A stretch of DNA of 64,000 nt from an uncultured Myxococcales bacterium (GCA_903924465.1 CAIYBN010000142.1:1-64000), one strand, 5' to 3'. Positions 41,760 through 51,555 are shown, counted from the first letter of the stretch. Translations and numbers: made by a program. The notes: generated by a model from the letters alone, not told the origin.

Positions 41760-43575
41760 AGACGGGTGCGTCTGCTGGCGTGCCTGACGCGGGCAACTGC
41801 GCCATCTCCGGCGCGTCGCGCACGGCCACACGGTAGAGGACAACGCTCAACCGCGGCTTCTCTGCCGCCACGACAATCCGATAGACTCCAGGCAGCACGG
41901 CGAGTGGCATGTGGCTCGGCTGGGCTGGGTCGCCCGCCGCCAGATGCGCGAGTTCCTGGCCTTTGGCGTCAAGTACCTGACACCCGAGCCCAGGCGCACC
42001 GTCGCCGCCGCAGAGCAGCTCCAGCCCTTGCGGCCCCACGCGACCGCGCAAGTCCAGACCGAAAGCGTCAACGTCGCCCGCAGGCACCAGCGCACCACTG
42101 CGTTGCCAGCCACCGTGTGGGAACTGTGGCCCGACGCTTTGGGCCAGCAGCGCGTGTTCCGGCGTCAGCAACAGCGGCAGTTTCGCCTCGTCGCCCGCCT
42201 CGACCTCGAAATTCGGGTCGTTTGTCACACTTGACTCCAGACGCCACGGCTCGGTCGGTTTGAGCCCGTCGCCTTTGGCGCGCAGCACAACGCCGAGCCT
42301 TCCCGTCGACGCCAACACGCCTGCGACAATCACCGGCGCGCCAGGGCTCGTCCCTTCGAGCTGCACGGTGTCAGGACCGTCGCCGACCTGCAGCAGCAAG
42401 ATGACGTCAGCCGGCGGTGTGACGACAAGCCGCACGACAGCACCGGGCGGACAGCTCAGCTCAAACGCATCGACGTCGCCGGCGCTATCCAGAAAACCGC
42501 TCAGCGGCTTGCCCGCGGGACTCTGCTGCGCCGTCGCGCGCGTCTCGTTCGGTTCACGTTCCACGGGCAGGCGATTCAGACAATCCGCCTGCCTGGCACA
42601 TCCCGCCGGCAGCAGCGGCGTCAGCGTCAGCACATAGGGCTGGTCCGGCGCTTGCCCGGTGAGCGCTTTCAGTCGAATCAGGGCACGTTTGGGCAAACGC
42701 GACGGCGAGAGATCCGGCACGACGATCCCGCCGTCCTTCGCCGACTTGCGCACCAGCAAGGGCTCCAGCGTCCCCGGGTCCAGCAGCGACAATTCCATCA
42801 CCACGCCCGGGACCGGCGTCACGCTCAGCACCCAAACGTCCACGCTCCCCACCGCCGCCAGATCCAGCGCAAACATGTCCACATCGCCCTCGGGCGCGAG
42901 CGTCCCCTGCAGCGACTCTCCCGCAGCCAGCGTTTGGTTCACCAGCCGCGGCATGCCGTTGGGCTCCAGTTCCTCGCCGGGCCGCGTCGGCCGTGTGAAG
43001 ATCGCCAGCTTGTACGGCCCGCCGCCGTCGCCGTCGCACGTCACGCGCACCAGGGAAGCGTGGGCATCCGGGCCAACCGACGGCAGCACCGGGCGCACAC
43101 CCGCCCGCGTCCGCGCCCGCGCGATCAGCGTCCTGCCGGTGTCGTCATACAATTCCAGCTGAGCACAGTCCGGACCTTCGCGCAGATCGATTTGCACCAA
43201 TTGCCCCGGCGGCGTCGCGGCCAGCCGGTACCAATCCGCGTCGGCATACGCGGTTGCCTTGGGCTTCTTGCCCTTGGCGGGCTTCGCTGTCGGCAAAGCC
43301 GGAGCTGCCAAAAGGCCTTCAATCAGCGCGTTGCTGGAAACGGCCTGGGCCTCGTCCGGCTGATCGTTGGGCTCGCGTTCACGCACGAGTTCCGCGCGGG
43401 CCAACGTGCCTGCCGCACTCGCCGGCGGGGCCAATGCCGTCACACCGGCGTCTGGAAACAGGTTTTGACGGTTCAACGGCTGCTGCGCGTCACGCCGACA
43501 ACCGGACGCAACGACGGCCAGCGCTGCAGCGACGCACAAGGCGTGCTGCGTCAAAGCGTTCAGGGTGTGTCGCAC
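41749..43575 (-). CDS. Lipoprotein with tandem PPC-like (pre-peptidase C-terminal) domains
   Basis: An exported 608-residue protein with a signal ending in VVASGC (Cys26). The mature part has at least three beta-sandwich units with the pre-peptidase signature EREPND/EPN followed by a D-x-D-x-Y/F motif: REREPNDQPDEAQ...DADWYRL, ELEPNGMPRLVNQ...GDVDMFAL, and VEREPNETRATAQ...GDVDAFEL; a fourth, weaker copy ends with PAGDVDAFGL. Such domains bind calcium or carbohydrate and are usually found on secreted proteases. No protease domain is present. It overlaps the upstream skp gene by 16 bases and is probably co-transcribed with it. Confidence 0.75.
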   Translation of the reverse strand: MRHTLNALTQHALCVAAALAVVASGCRRDAQQPLNRQNLFPDAGVTALAPPASAAGTLARAELVREREPNDQPDEAQAVSSNALIEGLLAAPALPTAKPAKGKKPKATAYADADWYRLAATPPGQLVQIDLREGPDCAQLELYDDTGRTLIARARTRAGVRPVLPSVGPDAHASLVRVTCDGDGGGPYKLAIFTRPTRPGEELEPNGMPRLVNQTLAAGESLQGTLAPEGDVDMFALDLAAVGSVDVWVLSVTPVPGVVMELSLLDPGTLEPLLVRKSAKDGGIVVPDLSPSRLPKRALIRLKALTGQAPDQPYVLTLTPLLPAGCARQADCLNRLPVEREPNETRATAQQSPAGKPLSGFLDSAGDVDAFELSCPPGAVVRLVVTPPADVILLLQVGDGPDTVQLEGTSPGAPVIVAGVLASTGRLGVVLRAKGDGLKPTEPWRLESSVTNDPNFEVEAGDEAKLPLLLTPEHALLAQSVGPQFPHGGWQRSGALVPAGDVDAFGLDLRGRVGPQGLELLCGGDGAPGLGCQVLDAKGQELAHLAAGDPAQPSHMPLAVLPGVYRIVVAAEKPRLSVVLYRVAVRDAPEMAQLPASGTPADAPVFRP

Positions 43576-44117
43576 CGTTTGATAACTTCCGCCGTGATAT
43601 CCAAGGTATCCGCCGCGAAGACCGCCACTTGCTTGTTCAGCACGAGGCTCAACGCTCTCTCCTTGGCGATCGCATCGATCTTGGTTTTCATCAGCGTTTC
43701 GATGGGCTTGAGCAGCTCAGCTTCCTTGTGCCCCAGTTCTTCGACCGCCTTCTGCTTGGCCATCTCGAAGTCCATCGAATCCTGATCAAACTTCTTGGCC
43801 TCCGCCTCCAGTGCCGCCGCGCGCTGCTTGAGCTCATCGCCCGGTGGCTTGCCCTGAAGTTCCTGAATTTTCTGCATGATTTCGTTGCGTTTCTCAACGA
43901 GCGCCTTCTCGCGTTTCTGCAGATCCTTGCCCTGCTTTTCCAGCGAAGCTTTCTTGCGATCGCGCACATCCTCGAACTTCTTGGCCGCGGCCTTGCCCGC
44001 CGTCGTGCCTTTGAGCACCGCCTGCATGTCGACCACGCCGACTTTCAATTCGGCAAACGCGGGCACTGCGATGAGAACGCTCAGACAGGCCAAAAAGGAC
44101 ACACAACGCGACTTCAT
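43560..44117 (-). CDS. skp: OmpH/Skp-type periplasmic chaperone
   Basis: Holds unfolded outer-membrane proteins for delivery to BamA. The 185-residue product has a signal peptide (residues 1-22, ending AFAE), the family start LKVGVVDMQAVLKGTTAGK, then a long charged hairpin (LEKQGKDLQKREKALVEKRNEIMQKIQEL and AAALEAEAKKF) that forms the tentacle, and a final strand AFAADTLDITAEVIKR. The ATG at 44117 follows GGGAG; the longer open frame upstream is not supported. Skp normally lies next to bamA; here it is convergent with it and separated by three genes. Confidence 0.85.
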   Translation of the reverse strand: MKSRCVSFLACLSVLIAVPAFAELKVGVVDMQAVLKGTTAGKAAAKKFEDVRDRKKASLEKQGKDLQKREKALVEKRNEIMQKIQELQGKPPGDELKQRAAALEAEAKKFDQDSMDFEMAKQKAVEELGHKEAELLKPIETLMKTKIDAIAKERALSLVLNKQVAVFAADTLDITAEVIKRCDTP

Positions 44118-44288
44118 TCCAACTCCCGGCGTGGGCGCAAGCAGCTGTCCCAGCGACGCGCGATCGTAGCGCGCAGCGGCGCGGCAAAGCAAGTGAAGCA
44201 GGCGAATTTCCGCGGCATCACCCACACGGTGCTTGGGCGATGGCGTCGCCCGGGGTCACAATCGCGGCAACAACACGCGGCGCGGCGT

Positions 44289-44317
44289 TTGACGGCCGGT
44301 GCACAGCGCAGGATGAT
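44289..44317 (+). promoter_or_regulatory. Candidate promoter of the outer-membrane-type protein gene
   Basis: TTGACG (44289-44294) and GATGAT (44312-44317), spaced by 17 bases, match the sigma-70 consensus at five and four of six positions, and lie 19 bases before the ATG at 44337. A GGAGG stands between them and the start. Confidence 0.4.
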
Positions 44318-44336
44318 GCCGACCTTGGAGGTCTTC

Positions 44337-45797
44337 ATGCGACAGGGCGGTTTGATTCTCGGCGTTCTGATCAGTGTGCTGGCGCTTCCGGTCAGCGCGC
44401 AAATGGCGGCCGTCCCGACACCAGCGGTGGAGTTGGCGGTGCCGGCCGATGTCGTGGCGTACCGCCTGCTCGGCGCATTGCTGGTTGGCACAACGCGATC
44501 GGGCAAGCTGGTGACCTATGACATCACCCATCGCGACGCGCCAACACGCAAATCCGAAACCGACGTGGGCGTGCCGGTGGCTGAGTTGCGACTCGCCGAC
44601 GGCGTGCTGCTGGCGGTGGGCAAGGACAACAGCGTGCGGGCGTTCTTGTTCGGCGAAGACGGTGCGCCCATTGCCCTGCGTTGGGGCGGGCCCACGGGCG
44701 TTGGTGCCGGGGCGGCGACGGTCAAGAAGAGCACTTTGGGCAAGGTTCTGGAAGCCAAGCGCGGCAACCTGCTGATTGAACTGGAGGAAGGCGCGGCCGT
44801 CGTGCCAGGAGATATTTTGCTGGTGCGGTCGCGGAGCAAGGATTTGAAGCTCAATCCGTTCACCGGTGTCGAGGAAGAAGTGGCATCGAATGCGCCGAGC
44901 GCCGTCGTCGAAGTCATTCGCGTGGAAGGCACGCGCGCGGTCGCCGAACTCAACCGCGGCGACGTCGCCGTGCCGGGTGACACGGTGGAATTGAACGATC
45001 ACCGCCGCGAAGTCAGCCGCTCCTTTCCCGCCCGCGGCAACTACGACCACTGGTTTCGCGCCACATTGCGGCCCATGGCCAACATCGGCGTGGTCGACAT
45101 CGCCAGCCTGACCGACCTCGCATGGGGCTACTACGGCAAGTGGTTCCACGTTCAGGCGCGCATCTCCCCCGTGGCGATTTCCGTCCCCTACGGCGTCGAT
45201 ATCCTCAATGCCCACGCGATCTTCGCCTATTCCAGCGACTTCGCGGAATTTGGCCTCGGCGGCGGCTACTACCGCGAATCCTGGGGCGCCACGAGCATCT
45301 ACGCGTCCGGTTGCGACGTGAATTCCGGCATCACGGTCGCTGACGTGTCCGTGCCCGGCAACGACGGCATCGTCAGCCAGCAAAAGAGCTGCACCAAGGC
45401 CGGCCCGTCGTTCGTTCAGTACCTTCGCCTCGGCGCCGTGGACGGCCTGAGCTTGCGCGTCACCAACACGACCGTCATCTCCGACGGCTTTCGTTTCGGC
45501 TACTTTGACGGCGTCCTCGACATTCCGATCACCCGCACGCTCAACTTGTACGGCTTGGGCGGCGGCTCGACGACCATCGTGACGGGCGAATTCGGTGTCC
45601 GGACCTATCTGCGCGGCGTCGGCAGCCACCAGACGCTGATCCTGACGACCGGCGTCGGCGGTACGTCCATGCGGACTTCGGCGATGTACAATACCCAGGT
45701 CCAGAATGTGTACGGCACGACCACGCAGAGCGTCGTCGGCGGCGAGAACCAGCTTGCGGGGCCGCATTTTGCTTTGGGCTTGGAGTATCGGCTGTAA
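44337..45797 (+). CDS. Putative outer-membrane beta-barrel protein, unknown function
   Basis: A 486-residue exported protein; signal peptide residues 1-22 (ALPVSAQ). Residues 30-230 look like a soluble beta domain that opens with propeller-like strands (VVAYRLLGALLVGTTRSGKLVTYDI). Residues 245-486 have alternating hydrophobic strands and Gly/Tyr turns (GYYGKWFHVQARISP, AEFGLGGGYYRESWG, LNLYGLGGGSTTIVTGEF), and it ends in LEYRL, suggesting an outer-membrane barrel. Two cysteines (CDVNS and KSCTK) may pair in a loop. The ATG follows GGAGG. I do not recognise a named family. Confidence 0.6.
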   Translation: MRQGGLILGVLISVLALPVSAQMAAVPTPAVELAVPADVVAYRLLGALLVGTTRSGKLVTYDITHRDAPTRKSETDVGVPVAELRLADGVLLAVGKDNSVRAFLFGEDGAPIALRWGGPTGVGAGAATVKKSTLGKVLEAKRGNLLIELEEGAAVVPGDILLVRSRSKDLKLNPFTGVEEEVASNAPSAVVEVIRVEGTRAVAELNRGDVAVPGDTVELNDHRREVSRSFPARGNYDHWFRATLRPMANIGVVDIASLTDLAWGYYGKWFHVQARISPVAISVPYGVDILNAHAIFAYSSDFAEFGLGGGYYRESWGATSIYASGCDVNSGITVADVSVPGNDGIVSQQKSCTKAGPSFVQYLRLGAVDGLSLRVTNTTVISDGFRFGYFDGVLDIPITRTLNLYGLGGGSTTIVTGEFGVRTYLRGVGSHQTLILTTGVGGTSMRTSAMYNTQVQNVYGTTTQSVVGGENQLAGPHFALGLEYRL

Positions 45798-45806
45798 GAC
45801 GGGAAG

Positions 45807-47429
45807 CTAGCGCGTCGGCAGAACCGCTGGCTCTTCCGGCTTGGCCAGCGCCACACCCGCCGCGTGCCCGCCACCTTTCACAACCGCGTAGGAATGGGCG
45901 ATGTTGGCCGACTCGGAGCCCGCGCGAATCGCCTGCTCCGAGCGAATCGCCCAGGTCATCGCGCGGCCCGGCATGATGCCCAACGCGAGCAACGCCAGCG
46001 CCGGCAGCGCCATCGCCCAGGTCAGCGTCGGTTCCCGGACGTACTGGCGATCGAGCTTGGTGTCCGGGCGCATGTACATCGCCACCGGCACTTTCAGGTA
46101 GTAGTACGCGCTGACCACCGAGTTCAGCACCAGGATGATGACGTGCGGCAGGTACTTGCCGTTGTCCACCGCCAGCACGTCGCGCAGGATTTGCAGCTTG
46201 CCGAAAAAGCCCAGCGTCGGTGGCACGCCCGCGAGCGACAGCACGGATACGGTCAGCGCCAGCGCGGCGATGGAATGCCGTTTGGACAGACCTGCCAGAT
46301 GGCCTTCCGTCGTCAGCTCTTCGCCATCCTTGCCGAGGCTCGCCAGTGCGGCAAAGCCCGCCAGCGACGCCAGCGCGTAGCCCACCAGATAGAACGGCAC
46401 GGCACCCGTCGGCGCGAGAAACGGCCCGCCGAGCGTCGGATCGTCGATGGTGGCAATCGTGCCCAACAGCAGGTAGCCGGCGTGCGCCACCGCGGAATAG
46501 GCCAGCATGCGCTTGATGCTGCGTTGCGTGAGCGCGAGGATGTTGCCGACGGTCATCGTCAGCACCGCAAATACGCCCAGCACTTCGCCAATCGGCAGGT
46601 GCAGCGACGCCAGCGCGGGGCCGGACAGGCCGGCGTACAGGAATTTCAGGAAGGAACCGAAGGCGGCGGCTTTGACCGCGCTCGACATGAAACCAGTGAT
46701 CGGCGTCGGCGCACCTTCATACACATCCGGCGTCCACATGTGCAGCGGCACGGCCGCCATCTTGAACAGGAACGCGCCACCGGTCAGCACGACCGCCAGC
46801 CCCAGCCACAGGTCCTGACCCGGCTTGGGCGAGAGCAGCGCGCGCTGAATCTCGATGAAGCTCGTGCCGCCCGACAGGCCAAACAGGAACGCGATGCCGT
46901 ACAGCAGAAACGCCGAGGCCACCGAGCCCATGATGAAGTACTTCATGCCCGCTTCCACGGACGCCTGCGACGTGCGCTTGAACGCGACAAGCACGTAGAT
47001 CGACATGGACATGATTTCCAGGCCGATGAACAGCGTCAGGAGGCTCTCAGCGGACACCATGATGGCCATGCCGAACGTGGCGAAGTGCAGCAGCGCGTAG
47101 TATTCGCCGTAGTGTGACTCCTGCTCGACCAGGTATTGCGGGCTCGACAGGTGCGTGATCATCGCGCACATCGACACCAAGGCCGTGAAGAACAGCGCGT
47201 GGCCGGAAGCCGACAGGTGGTAGCTGAACGCCGGCGTGTGCATCTCGTACGGACCGAATTTCCACAACGCGGCGCACGCGACGATCGCCAAGGCCGACAT
47301 GCCGGCGCCAAAGAGGCCCCAGAATTTGCGGGACATGTCGGTCGGCAGGAACGGATCCGCGACCAACGTGAACAACGCGGCGACCAGCAGAATCAGCTGC
47401 GGCGAAATCAGTGCCAAATCATGCAGCAT
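45807..47429 (-). CDS. nuoN: NADH-quinone oxidoreductase subunit N
   Basis: Antiporter-like proton-pumping subunit of complex I, 540 residues with about 14 transmembrane helices. The proton_antipo_M core is clear: HYGEYYALLHFATFGMAIMVSAESLLTLFIGLEIMSMSIY, then KYFIMGSVASAFLLYG and VPLHMWTPDVYEGAPTP. The last 40 residues are a His/Ala/Glu-rich extension after the final helix. GGAG lies eight bases before the ATG. It is the last gene of a seven-gene minus-strand operon, ten bases after nuoM. Confidence 0.95.
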   Translation of the reverse strand: MLHDLALISPQLILLVAALFTLVADPFLPTDMSRKFWGLFGAGMSALAIVACAALWKFGPYEMHTPAFSYHLSASGHALFFTALVSMCAMITHLSSPQYLVEQESHYGEYYALLHFATFGMAIMVSAESLLTLFIGLEIMSMSIYVLVAFKRTSQASVEAGMKYFIMGSVASAFLLYGIAFLFGLSGGTSFIEIQRALLSPKPGQDLWLGLAVVLTGGAFLFKMAAVPLHMWTPDVYEGAPTPITGFMSSAVKAAAFGSFLKFLYAGLSGPALASLHLPIGEVLGVFAVLTMTVGNILALTQRSIKRMLAYSAVAHAGYLLLGTIATIDDPTLGGPFLAPTGAVPFYLVGYALASLAGFAALASLGKDGEELTTEGHLAGLSKRHSIAALALTVSVLSLAGVPPTLGFFGKLQILRDVLAVDNGKYLPHVIILVLNSVVSAYYYLKVPVAMYMRPDTKLDRQYVREPTLTWAMALPALALLALGIMPGRAMTWAIRSEQAIRAGSESANIAHSYAVVKGGGHAAGVALAKPEEPAVLPTR

Positions 47430-47438
47430 TGCAAACTC

Positions 47439-49073
47439 CTACTGATCCGCGTGGGCGTGGCGAAGGGCCTCGTGCTTGTAATCCAGCGGCGCACGCACCT
47501 GCAGGATCGCCGGCCGATGGGCTTCGACCATCGCGTGGACCGTCGTCTTGGACAGATTCAGCCAACTTGCTGGGTAGACGCCGATCCACAGGATGAACAC
47601 GCAGAGGGACGCCATGATGGATTTTTCGCGCCAGGTCAGATCGCGGAGCGCCTGGTTCGCGGGGACGGTGATTTGGCCAAAGAACACGCGGCGCACCATC
47701 GAGAGCATGTAGACCGCGCCGAGCACGATGCCGAGACTGGCGATGCCGCCGCCGACCAGCACCGTGTTGCGCCAGCGACCGGCTTCAGCGACCGGCGCGA
47801 TGACGGCCTGCACGCCTTCCTTGAACGAACCGGCGAAGATGAGGAACTCGCCGACGAAGCCGTTGGTCAACGGCAGCGCGATGGAAGACATGGTGACGAA
47901 GACGAAGAACGCGGCGTAGACCGGCATCTTGGCTGCAATGCCGCCGAATTGGGCGATCTCGCGGGTGTGACGGCGTTCGTAGACGTAGCCGACCAGGAGG
48001 AAGAGCGCGCCGGTGGAGATGCCGTGGTTGACGCCCTGGAGGATGGCGCCCTGCAGCGCTTCCTCATTGAAAATCACGATGCCCATCATGACAAAGCCCA
48101 AGTGGCTCACGGACGAATAGGCGACCAGGCGTTTGACGTCGGTCTGCACGTAGGCCATCAACGCGCCGAACACGATACCGATGACGGCCAGCGCCATCAG
48201 CAGCGGCGAGAACTTGCCCATCGCCGACGGGAACAGCGGAATGGCGAAGCGCAGGAGGCCGTACGTGCCGAGTTTCAGCATGACGCCGGCCAGCACCACA
48301 GAGCCGGGCGTCGGCGCTTCCGTGTGCGCGTCCGGCAACCACGTGTGGAACGGGAAGACCGGCACTTTGATGAGGAACGCCAGCGCAAACGCCGCGAACA
48401 GCCAGGTCTGCTCTTTGTCGGACAGATGCAGGTCGGCCAGCTGCGCCAGCGCGAAGGAACCGCCGGACTTCTGGTACAGCCACAGGATTGCAACCAGCAT
48501 CAGCAGCGAGCCGAACATGGTGTAGATAAAGAACTTCACCGTGGCGTAGATGCGATCCTTGCCGCCCCAGATGCCGACGATGAGGTACATCGGCACCAGC
48601 ATGATTTCCCAGAAGACGTAGAAGCTGAGCAGGTCGACCGCGAGCAGCGAGCCCAACATGCCGGTTTCCAGGATCAGCATGGCGATGCTGAATTCCTTCC
48701 AGCGCTTGTCGATGGCGCTCCAGGCGCCGGCGAAGATGATTGGCATCAGCAGCGCGGTCAGCAGCACCAGTGGCAAGCTCAGGCCATCGACGCCCAAGGT
48801 CCAGCGCGCGCCGAAATTGGGGATCCAGGCGTAGTCGTCGACGATTTGGAAGCCCACCGCGTTGCGGTCAAAGCCGCCGAGCACGACGAGCGCCACGACG
48901 AGCGTCGCCAGCGAACCGACGAAAGACCAGGCTTTGTGCGCCCAAGTCTGCTCGTCCGGAATGGCCAGCGCGAGCAGCGCGAAACCAAGCGGCATGCCGC
49001 ACAGCAGCGTCAGCAGCGGGAAGCTGGAAAGGCTGTGAAATTGCAGCCAGTTTTGCGCTATCGAGGTGTCCAT
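47439..49073 (-). CDS. nuoM: NADH-quinone oxidoreductase subunit M
   Basis: Proton-pumping membrane subunit of complex I, 544 residues, about 14 helices. Characteristic stretches are GVDGLSLPLVLLTALLMPI, the functional Glu region FYVFWEIMLVPMYLIVGIWGG, KFFIYTMFGSLLMLVAILWLY, and FHTWLPDAHTEAPTPGSVVLAGVMLKLGTYG. It is normal in length. It lies between nuoL (33 bases upstream) and nuoN. It shares the antiporter fold with its neighbours, but the DAHTEAP motif identifies it as M. Confidence 0.95.
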   Translation of the reverse strand: MDTSIAQNWLQFHSLSSFPLLTLLCGMPLGFALLALAIPDEQTWAHKAWSFVGSLATLVVALVVLGGFDRNAVGFQIVDDYAWIPNFGARWTLGVDGLSLPLVLLTALLMPIIFAGAWSAIDKRWKEFSIAMLILETGMLGSLLAVDLLSFYVFWEIMLVPMYLIVGIWGGKDRIYATVKFFIYTMFGSLLMLVAILWLYQKSGGSFALAQLADLHLSDKEQTWLFAAFALAFLIKVPVFPFHTWLPDAHTEAPTPGSVVLAGVMLKLGTYGLLRFAIPLFPSAMGKFSPLLMALAVIGIVFGALMAYVQTDVKRLVAYSSVSHLGFVMMGIVIFNEEALQGAILQGVNHGISTGALFLLVGYVYERRHTREIAQFGGIAAKMPVYAAFFVFVTMSSIALPLTNGFVGEFLIFAGSFKEGVQAVIAPVAEAGRWRNTVLVGGGIASLGIVLGAVYMLSMVRRVFFGQITVPANQALRDLTWREKSIMASLCVFILWIGVYPASWLNLSKTTVHAMVEAHRPAILQVRAPLDYKHEALRHAHADQ

Positions 49074-49106
49074 CTGCGAAAGTCCTTGCAGTGAGTGAGC
49101 GCGACG

Positions 49107-51218
49107 CTAGATGAGATACCACGCCAGCGCGGCAACACCTGCCACCACGCCGACCAGATACGTCTGCACGTCGCCGGTTTGCACCAGACGACCCACTTGT
49201 GAAAGTCCCAGCAAGGCGTAGCCGGGCAGCCGCACCATGCACAAGTCGATGAGCACGCGATCCACGGCGTGGAACAGCGCCTGCGAAACCCAGCGGAGTG
49301 GCTTGACCACCACCGCGAAGTAGAATTCGTCCACGTAGTACTTGTTGAGCAGCGTGTCGTAGACCGGCTTGACCGACTGCGACAGGTTCGCCGCTTGCGT
49401 GGACGGGCCCGCCTTGTACCAGGACCAGGCCAGCGCGACGCCGAACGCAGCGACCGCGGTTGACAGCGCCATCAAGCCGTATTCCACCGACGGCTCCAGA
49501 TGGCCGCCGACCAGCTCCTTGCCGCGTTCCAGCACCGGGTCGAGCCAGTGCTCAAACAGGTTGAACTTGCCCTCGGCGAACGGCATGCCCAGCCAACCGG
49601 CGCACACGGACAAGCCGCTCAGCAGGATCAGCGGCAGCGCCATCGGCCACGGCGAATCGTGCGCGTGCTCCCAGGTGTGGTGATCGCCGCGGTATTCGCC
49701 CGCGAACGTCATGAAATACAGGCGGAACATGTAGAACGCCGTCATCAGCGCGGCGAGCAGCGCCAGACCGAACGCCACTTTGCGCAGCGGCGCGAGGCTT
49801 TCCACCGACTTGACGTATTTCTCCTTGGCTTCCTTCTCCACCGGCGCGATCTTTGCCTCGTCAACAATGCCATCCTTCGATTCGGCGCGGAGTTGCATCA
49901 CAGCGGCGCGCTTGAACTGGCCGTCGTAGTACTCCGTCAGCTTCTCCGTCGCCGGATGGAACGCCACGGTCTCGGCCAGGATCGCGTCCTTGGAGAAGAA
50001 GCCGGCCATGGGCGGCAGGCCGGCGATGGCGATGCAGGCAATCAGGAACGTCGCGTGGATGACCGGCAGCTTCTTGCGCAGGCCGCCGTAATTGCGGATG
50101 TCCTGCTCGTGGTGCATCGCGTGGATGACCGCGCCAGCGCCGAGGAACAGACAGGCCTTGAAGAACGCGTGCGTGAACAGGTGGAACACGCCCGACGCGA
50201 ACGCGCCCGCGCCCACGGCCATGACCATGTAGCCAAGCTGCGAAACCGTCGAGTACGCGAGCACTTTCTTGATATCGTTCTGCACCAGACCGATGGACGC
50301 CGCCATCAGCGCCGTCAGCGCGCCGACCAGCATGATGACCGTCATGGCGTGGGGGCTCAGTGCGAACATGAAGTTCAAGCGCGCCATCATGTACACGCCA
50401 GCGGTCACCATCGTCGCGGCATGGATGAGCGCGGACACGGGTGTCGGGCCCGCCATCGCGTCCGGCAGCCACACGTAGAGCGGAATCTGCGCCGACTTGC
50501 CGCACGCGCCGACGAAGAGCAGCAGGCAAATCAGCGTGATTGTCGGCGGATGGTCAACGGCGTGAATGCTTTCCGAAAAGTGCGTGCGCAGCGAATCGTA
50601 GTCCACCGAGCCACCGGCATAGGCCAGCAGCAGGAAAATCGCGATGACAAAGCCGATATCGCCGATACGATTGACCACAAAGGCTTTTTGACCGGCTTCC
50701 GCCTTGTCCATGTCCTTGAACCAGAAGCCGATGAGCAGGTACGAACACGCGCCGACGCCTTCCCAGCCAATGAACAGCATCGCGAGGTTCTTGCCGAGGA
50801 CCAGCACGAGCATCGAGAAGACGAACAGGTTCAAGTAGGCGAAATAGCGGGCATAACCCGGATCATCGTCCATGTACGCCGTCGAGTACAGGTGCACCAG
50901 AAAGCCGACGCCCGTGACGACCAGCAGCATCATCGACGACAGCGGATCCGCCAGAAACGCGAAATCAAAGCCGTAGCTGCCCGCACCGATCCACTGAAAG
51001 ACCGTGAAACGCAACGCTTGTTCGGCGTGCGCCTGGCCCAGTCCGCGCAGGTTCAGGAAGACCTGCACGCTCAGGAGGAAGGATGCCAGGACCGTCGTAT
51101 TGCCAATGAAATACGAGACCTGACGCGAAAAATGTTTGCCAAACAGGCCGTTCACGATGCCGCCCAGAAGGGGCAGCAAGATGATGAGGGGCAAGATGGC
51201 CGAGTTGTTGACTTCCAC
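49107..51218 (-). CDS. nuoL: NADH-quinone oxidoreductase subunit L
   Basis: Distal proton-pumping subunit with the lateral helix of complex I, 703 residues against about 610 in E. coli. Typical motifs are FLIHATMVTAGVYMMAR-like ALIHAATMVTAGVYM, LPDAMAGPTPVSALIHA and YMVMAVGAGAFASGVFHLFTHAFFKACLFLGAGAVIHAMHHEQD. The excess length is mainly a hydrophilic insertion of about 70 residues after GFFSKDAILAETVAFHPATE (TEYYDGQFKRAAVMQLRAES, EKEAKEKYVKSVE). The start is GTG with GGAG seven bases upstream. It is separated from nuoK by 27 bases. Confidence 0.95.
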   Translation of the reverse strand: MEVNNSAILPLIILLPLLGGIVNGLFGKHFSRQVSYFIGNTTVLASFLLSVQVFLNLRGLGQAHAEQALRFTVFQWIGAGSYGFDFAFLADPLSSMMLLVVTGVGFLVHLYSTAYMDDDPGYARYFAYLNLFVFSMLVLVLGKNLAMLFIGWEGVGACSYLLIGFWFKDMDKAEAGQKAFVVNRIGDIGFVIAIFLLLAYAGGSVDYDSLRTHFSESIHAVDHPPTITLICLLLFVGACGKSAQIPLYVWLPDAMAGPTPVSALIHAATMVTAGVYMMARLNFMFALSPHAMTVIMLVGALTALMAASIGLVQNDIKKVLAYSTVSQLGYMVMAVGAGAFASGVFHLFTHAFFKACLFLGAGAVIHAMHHEQDIRNYGGLRKKLPVIHATFLIACIAIAGLPPMAGFFSKDAILAETVAFHPATEKLTEYYDGQFKRAAVMQLRAESKDGIVDEAKIAPVEKEAKEKYVKSVESLAPLRKVAFGLALLAALMTAFYMFRLYFMTFAGEYRGDHHTWEHAHDSPWPMALPLILLSGLSVCAGWLGMPFAEGKFNLFEHWLDPVLERGKELVGGHLEPSVEYGLMALSTAVAAFGVALAWSWYKAGPSTQAANLSQSVKPVYDTLLNKYYVDEFYFAVVVKPLRWVSQALFHAVDRVLIDLCMVRLPGYALLGLSQVGRLVQTGDVQTYLVGVVAGVAALAWYLI

Positions 51219-51245
51219 GGGAGTGCTCCGGGCTACTTGGGGAAT

Positions 51246-51554
51246 CTACCGTTTCAACAAGCGAAGTTCGTCGACGTAGGTCGTCTGCTTCAGGCGGAAC
51301 ACCGCCAGCACCATCGCCAAACCAACCGCCGCTTCCGCCGCCGCCACCGCGATGATGAAGAACGCCAGCACGTGACCTTCGGTCCAGCCGTTGTAGCGCG
51401 AGAAACCCACCAGCGTGAGATTCACCGCGTTCATCATGACTTCGACGGACATCAGCATGACAAGGACGTTGCGGCGGGTCACGACGCCGGCCAAGCCGAT
51501 GCCAAACAGCAGCGCCGCCAAGAGCAAGATGTGACCGAGAGGAATTGAAGTCAT
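51246..51554 (-). CDS. nuoK: NADH-quinone oxidoreductase subunit K
   Basis: Small membrane subunit of complex I with three helices, 102 residues. The conserved carboxylates of the proton channel are in MLMSVEVMMNAVNL and VAAAEAAVGLAMV. The ATG at 51554 gives the usual length and has GGAGG 11 bases upstream. It starts one base after the nuoJ stop. Confidence 0.94.
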   Translation of the reverse strand: MTSIPLGHILLLAALLFGIGLAGVVTRRNVLVMLMSVEVMMNAVNLTLVGFSRYNGWTEGHVLAFFIIAVAAAEAAVGLAMVLAVFRLKQTTYVDELRLLKR

Positions 51555-51555
51555 T

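Noticed and set aside
47136-49094. Plus-strand open frame of 652 codons opposite nuoM and nuoN
   Set aside because: Arg/His/Gln-rich shadow of membrane protein codons.
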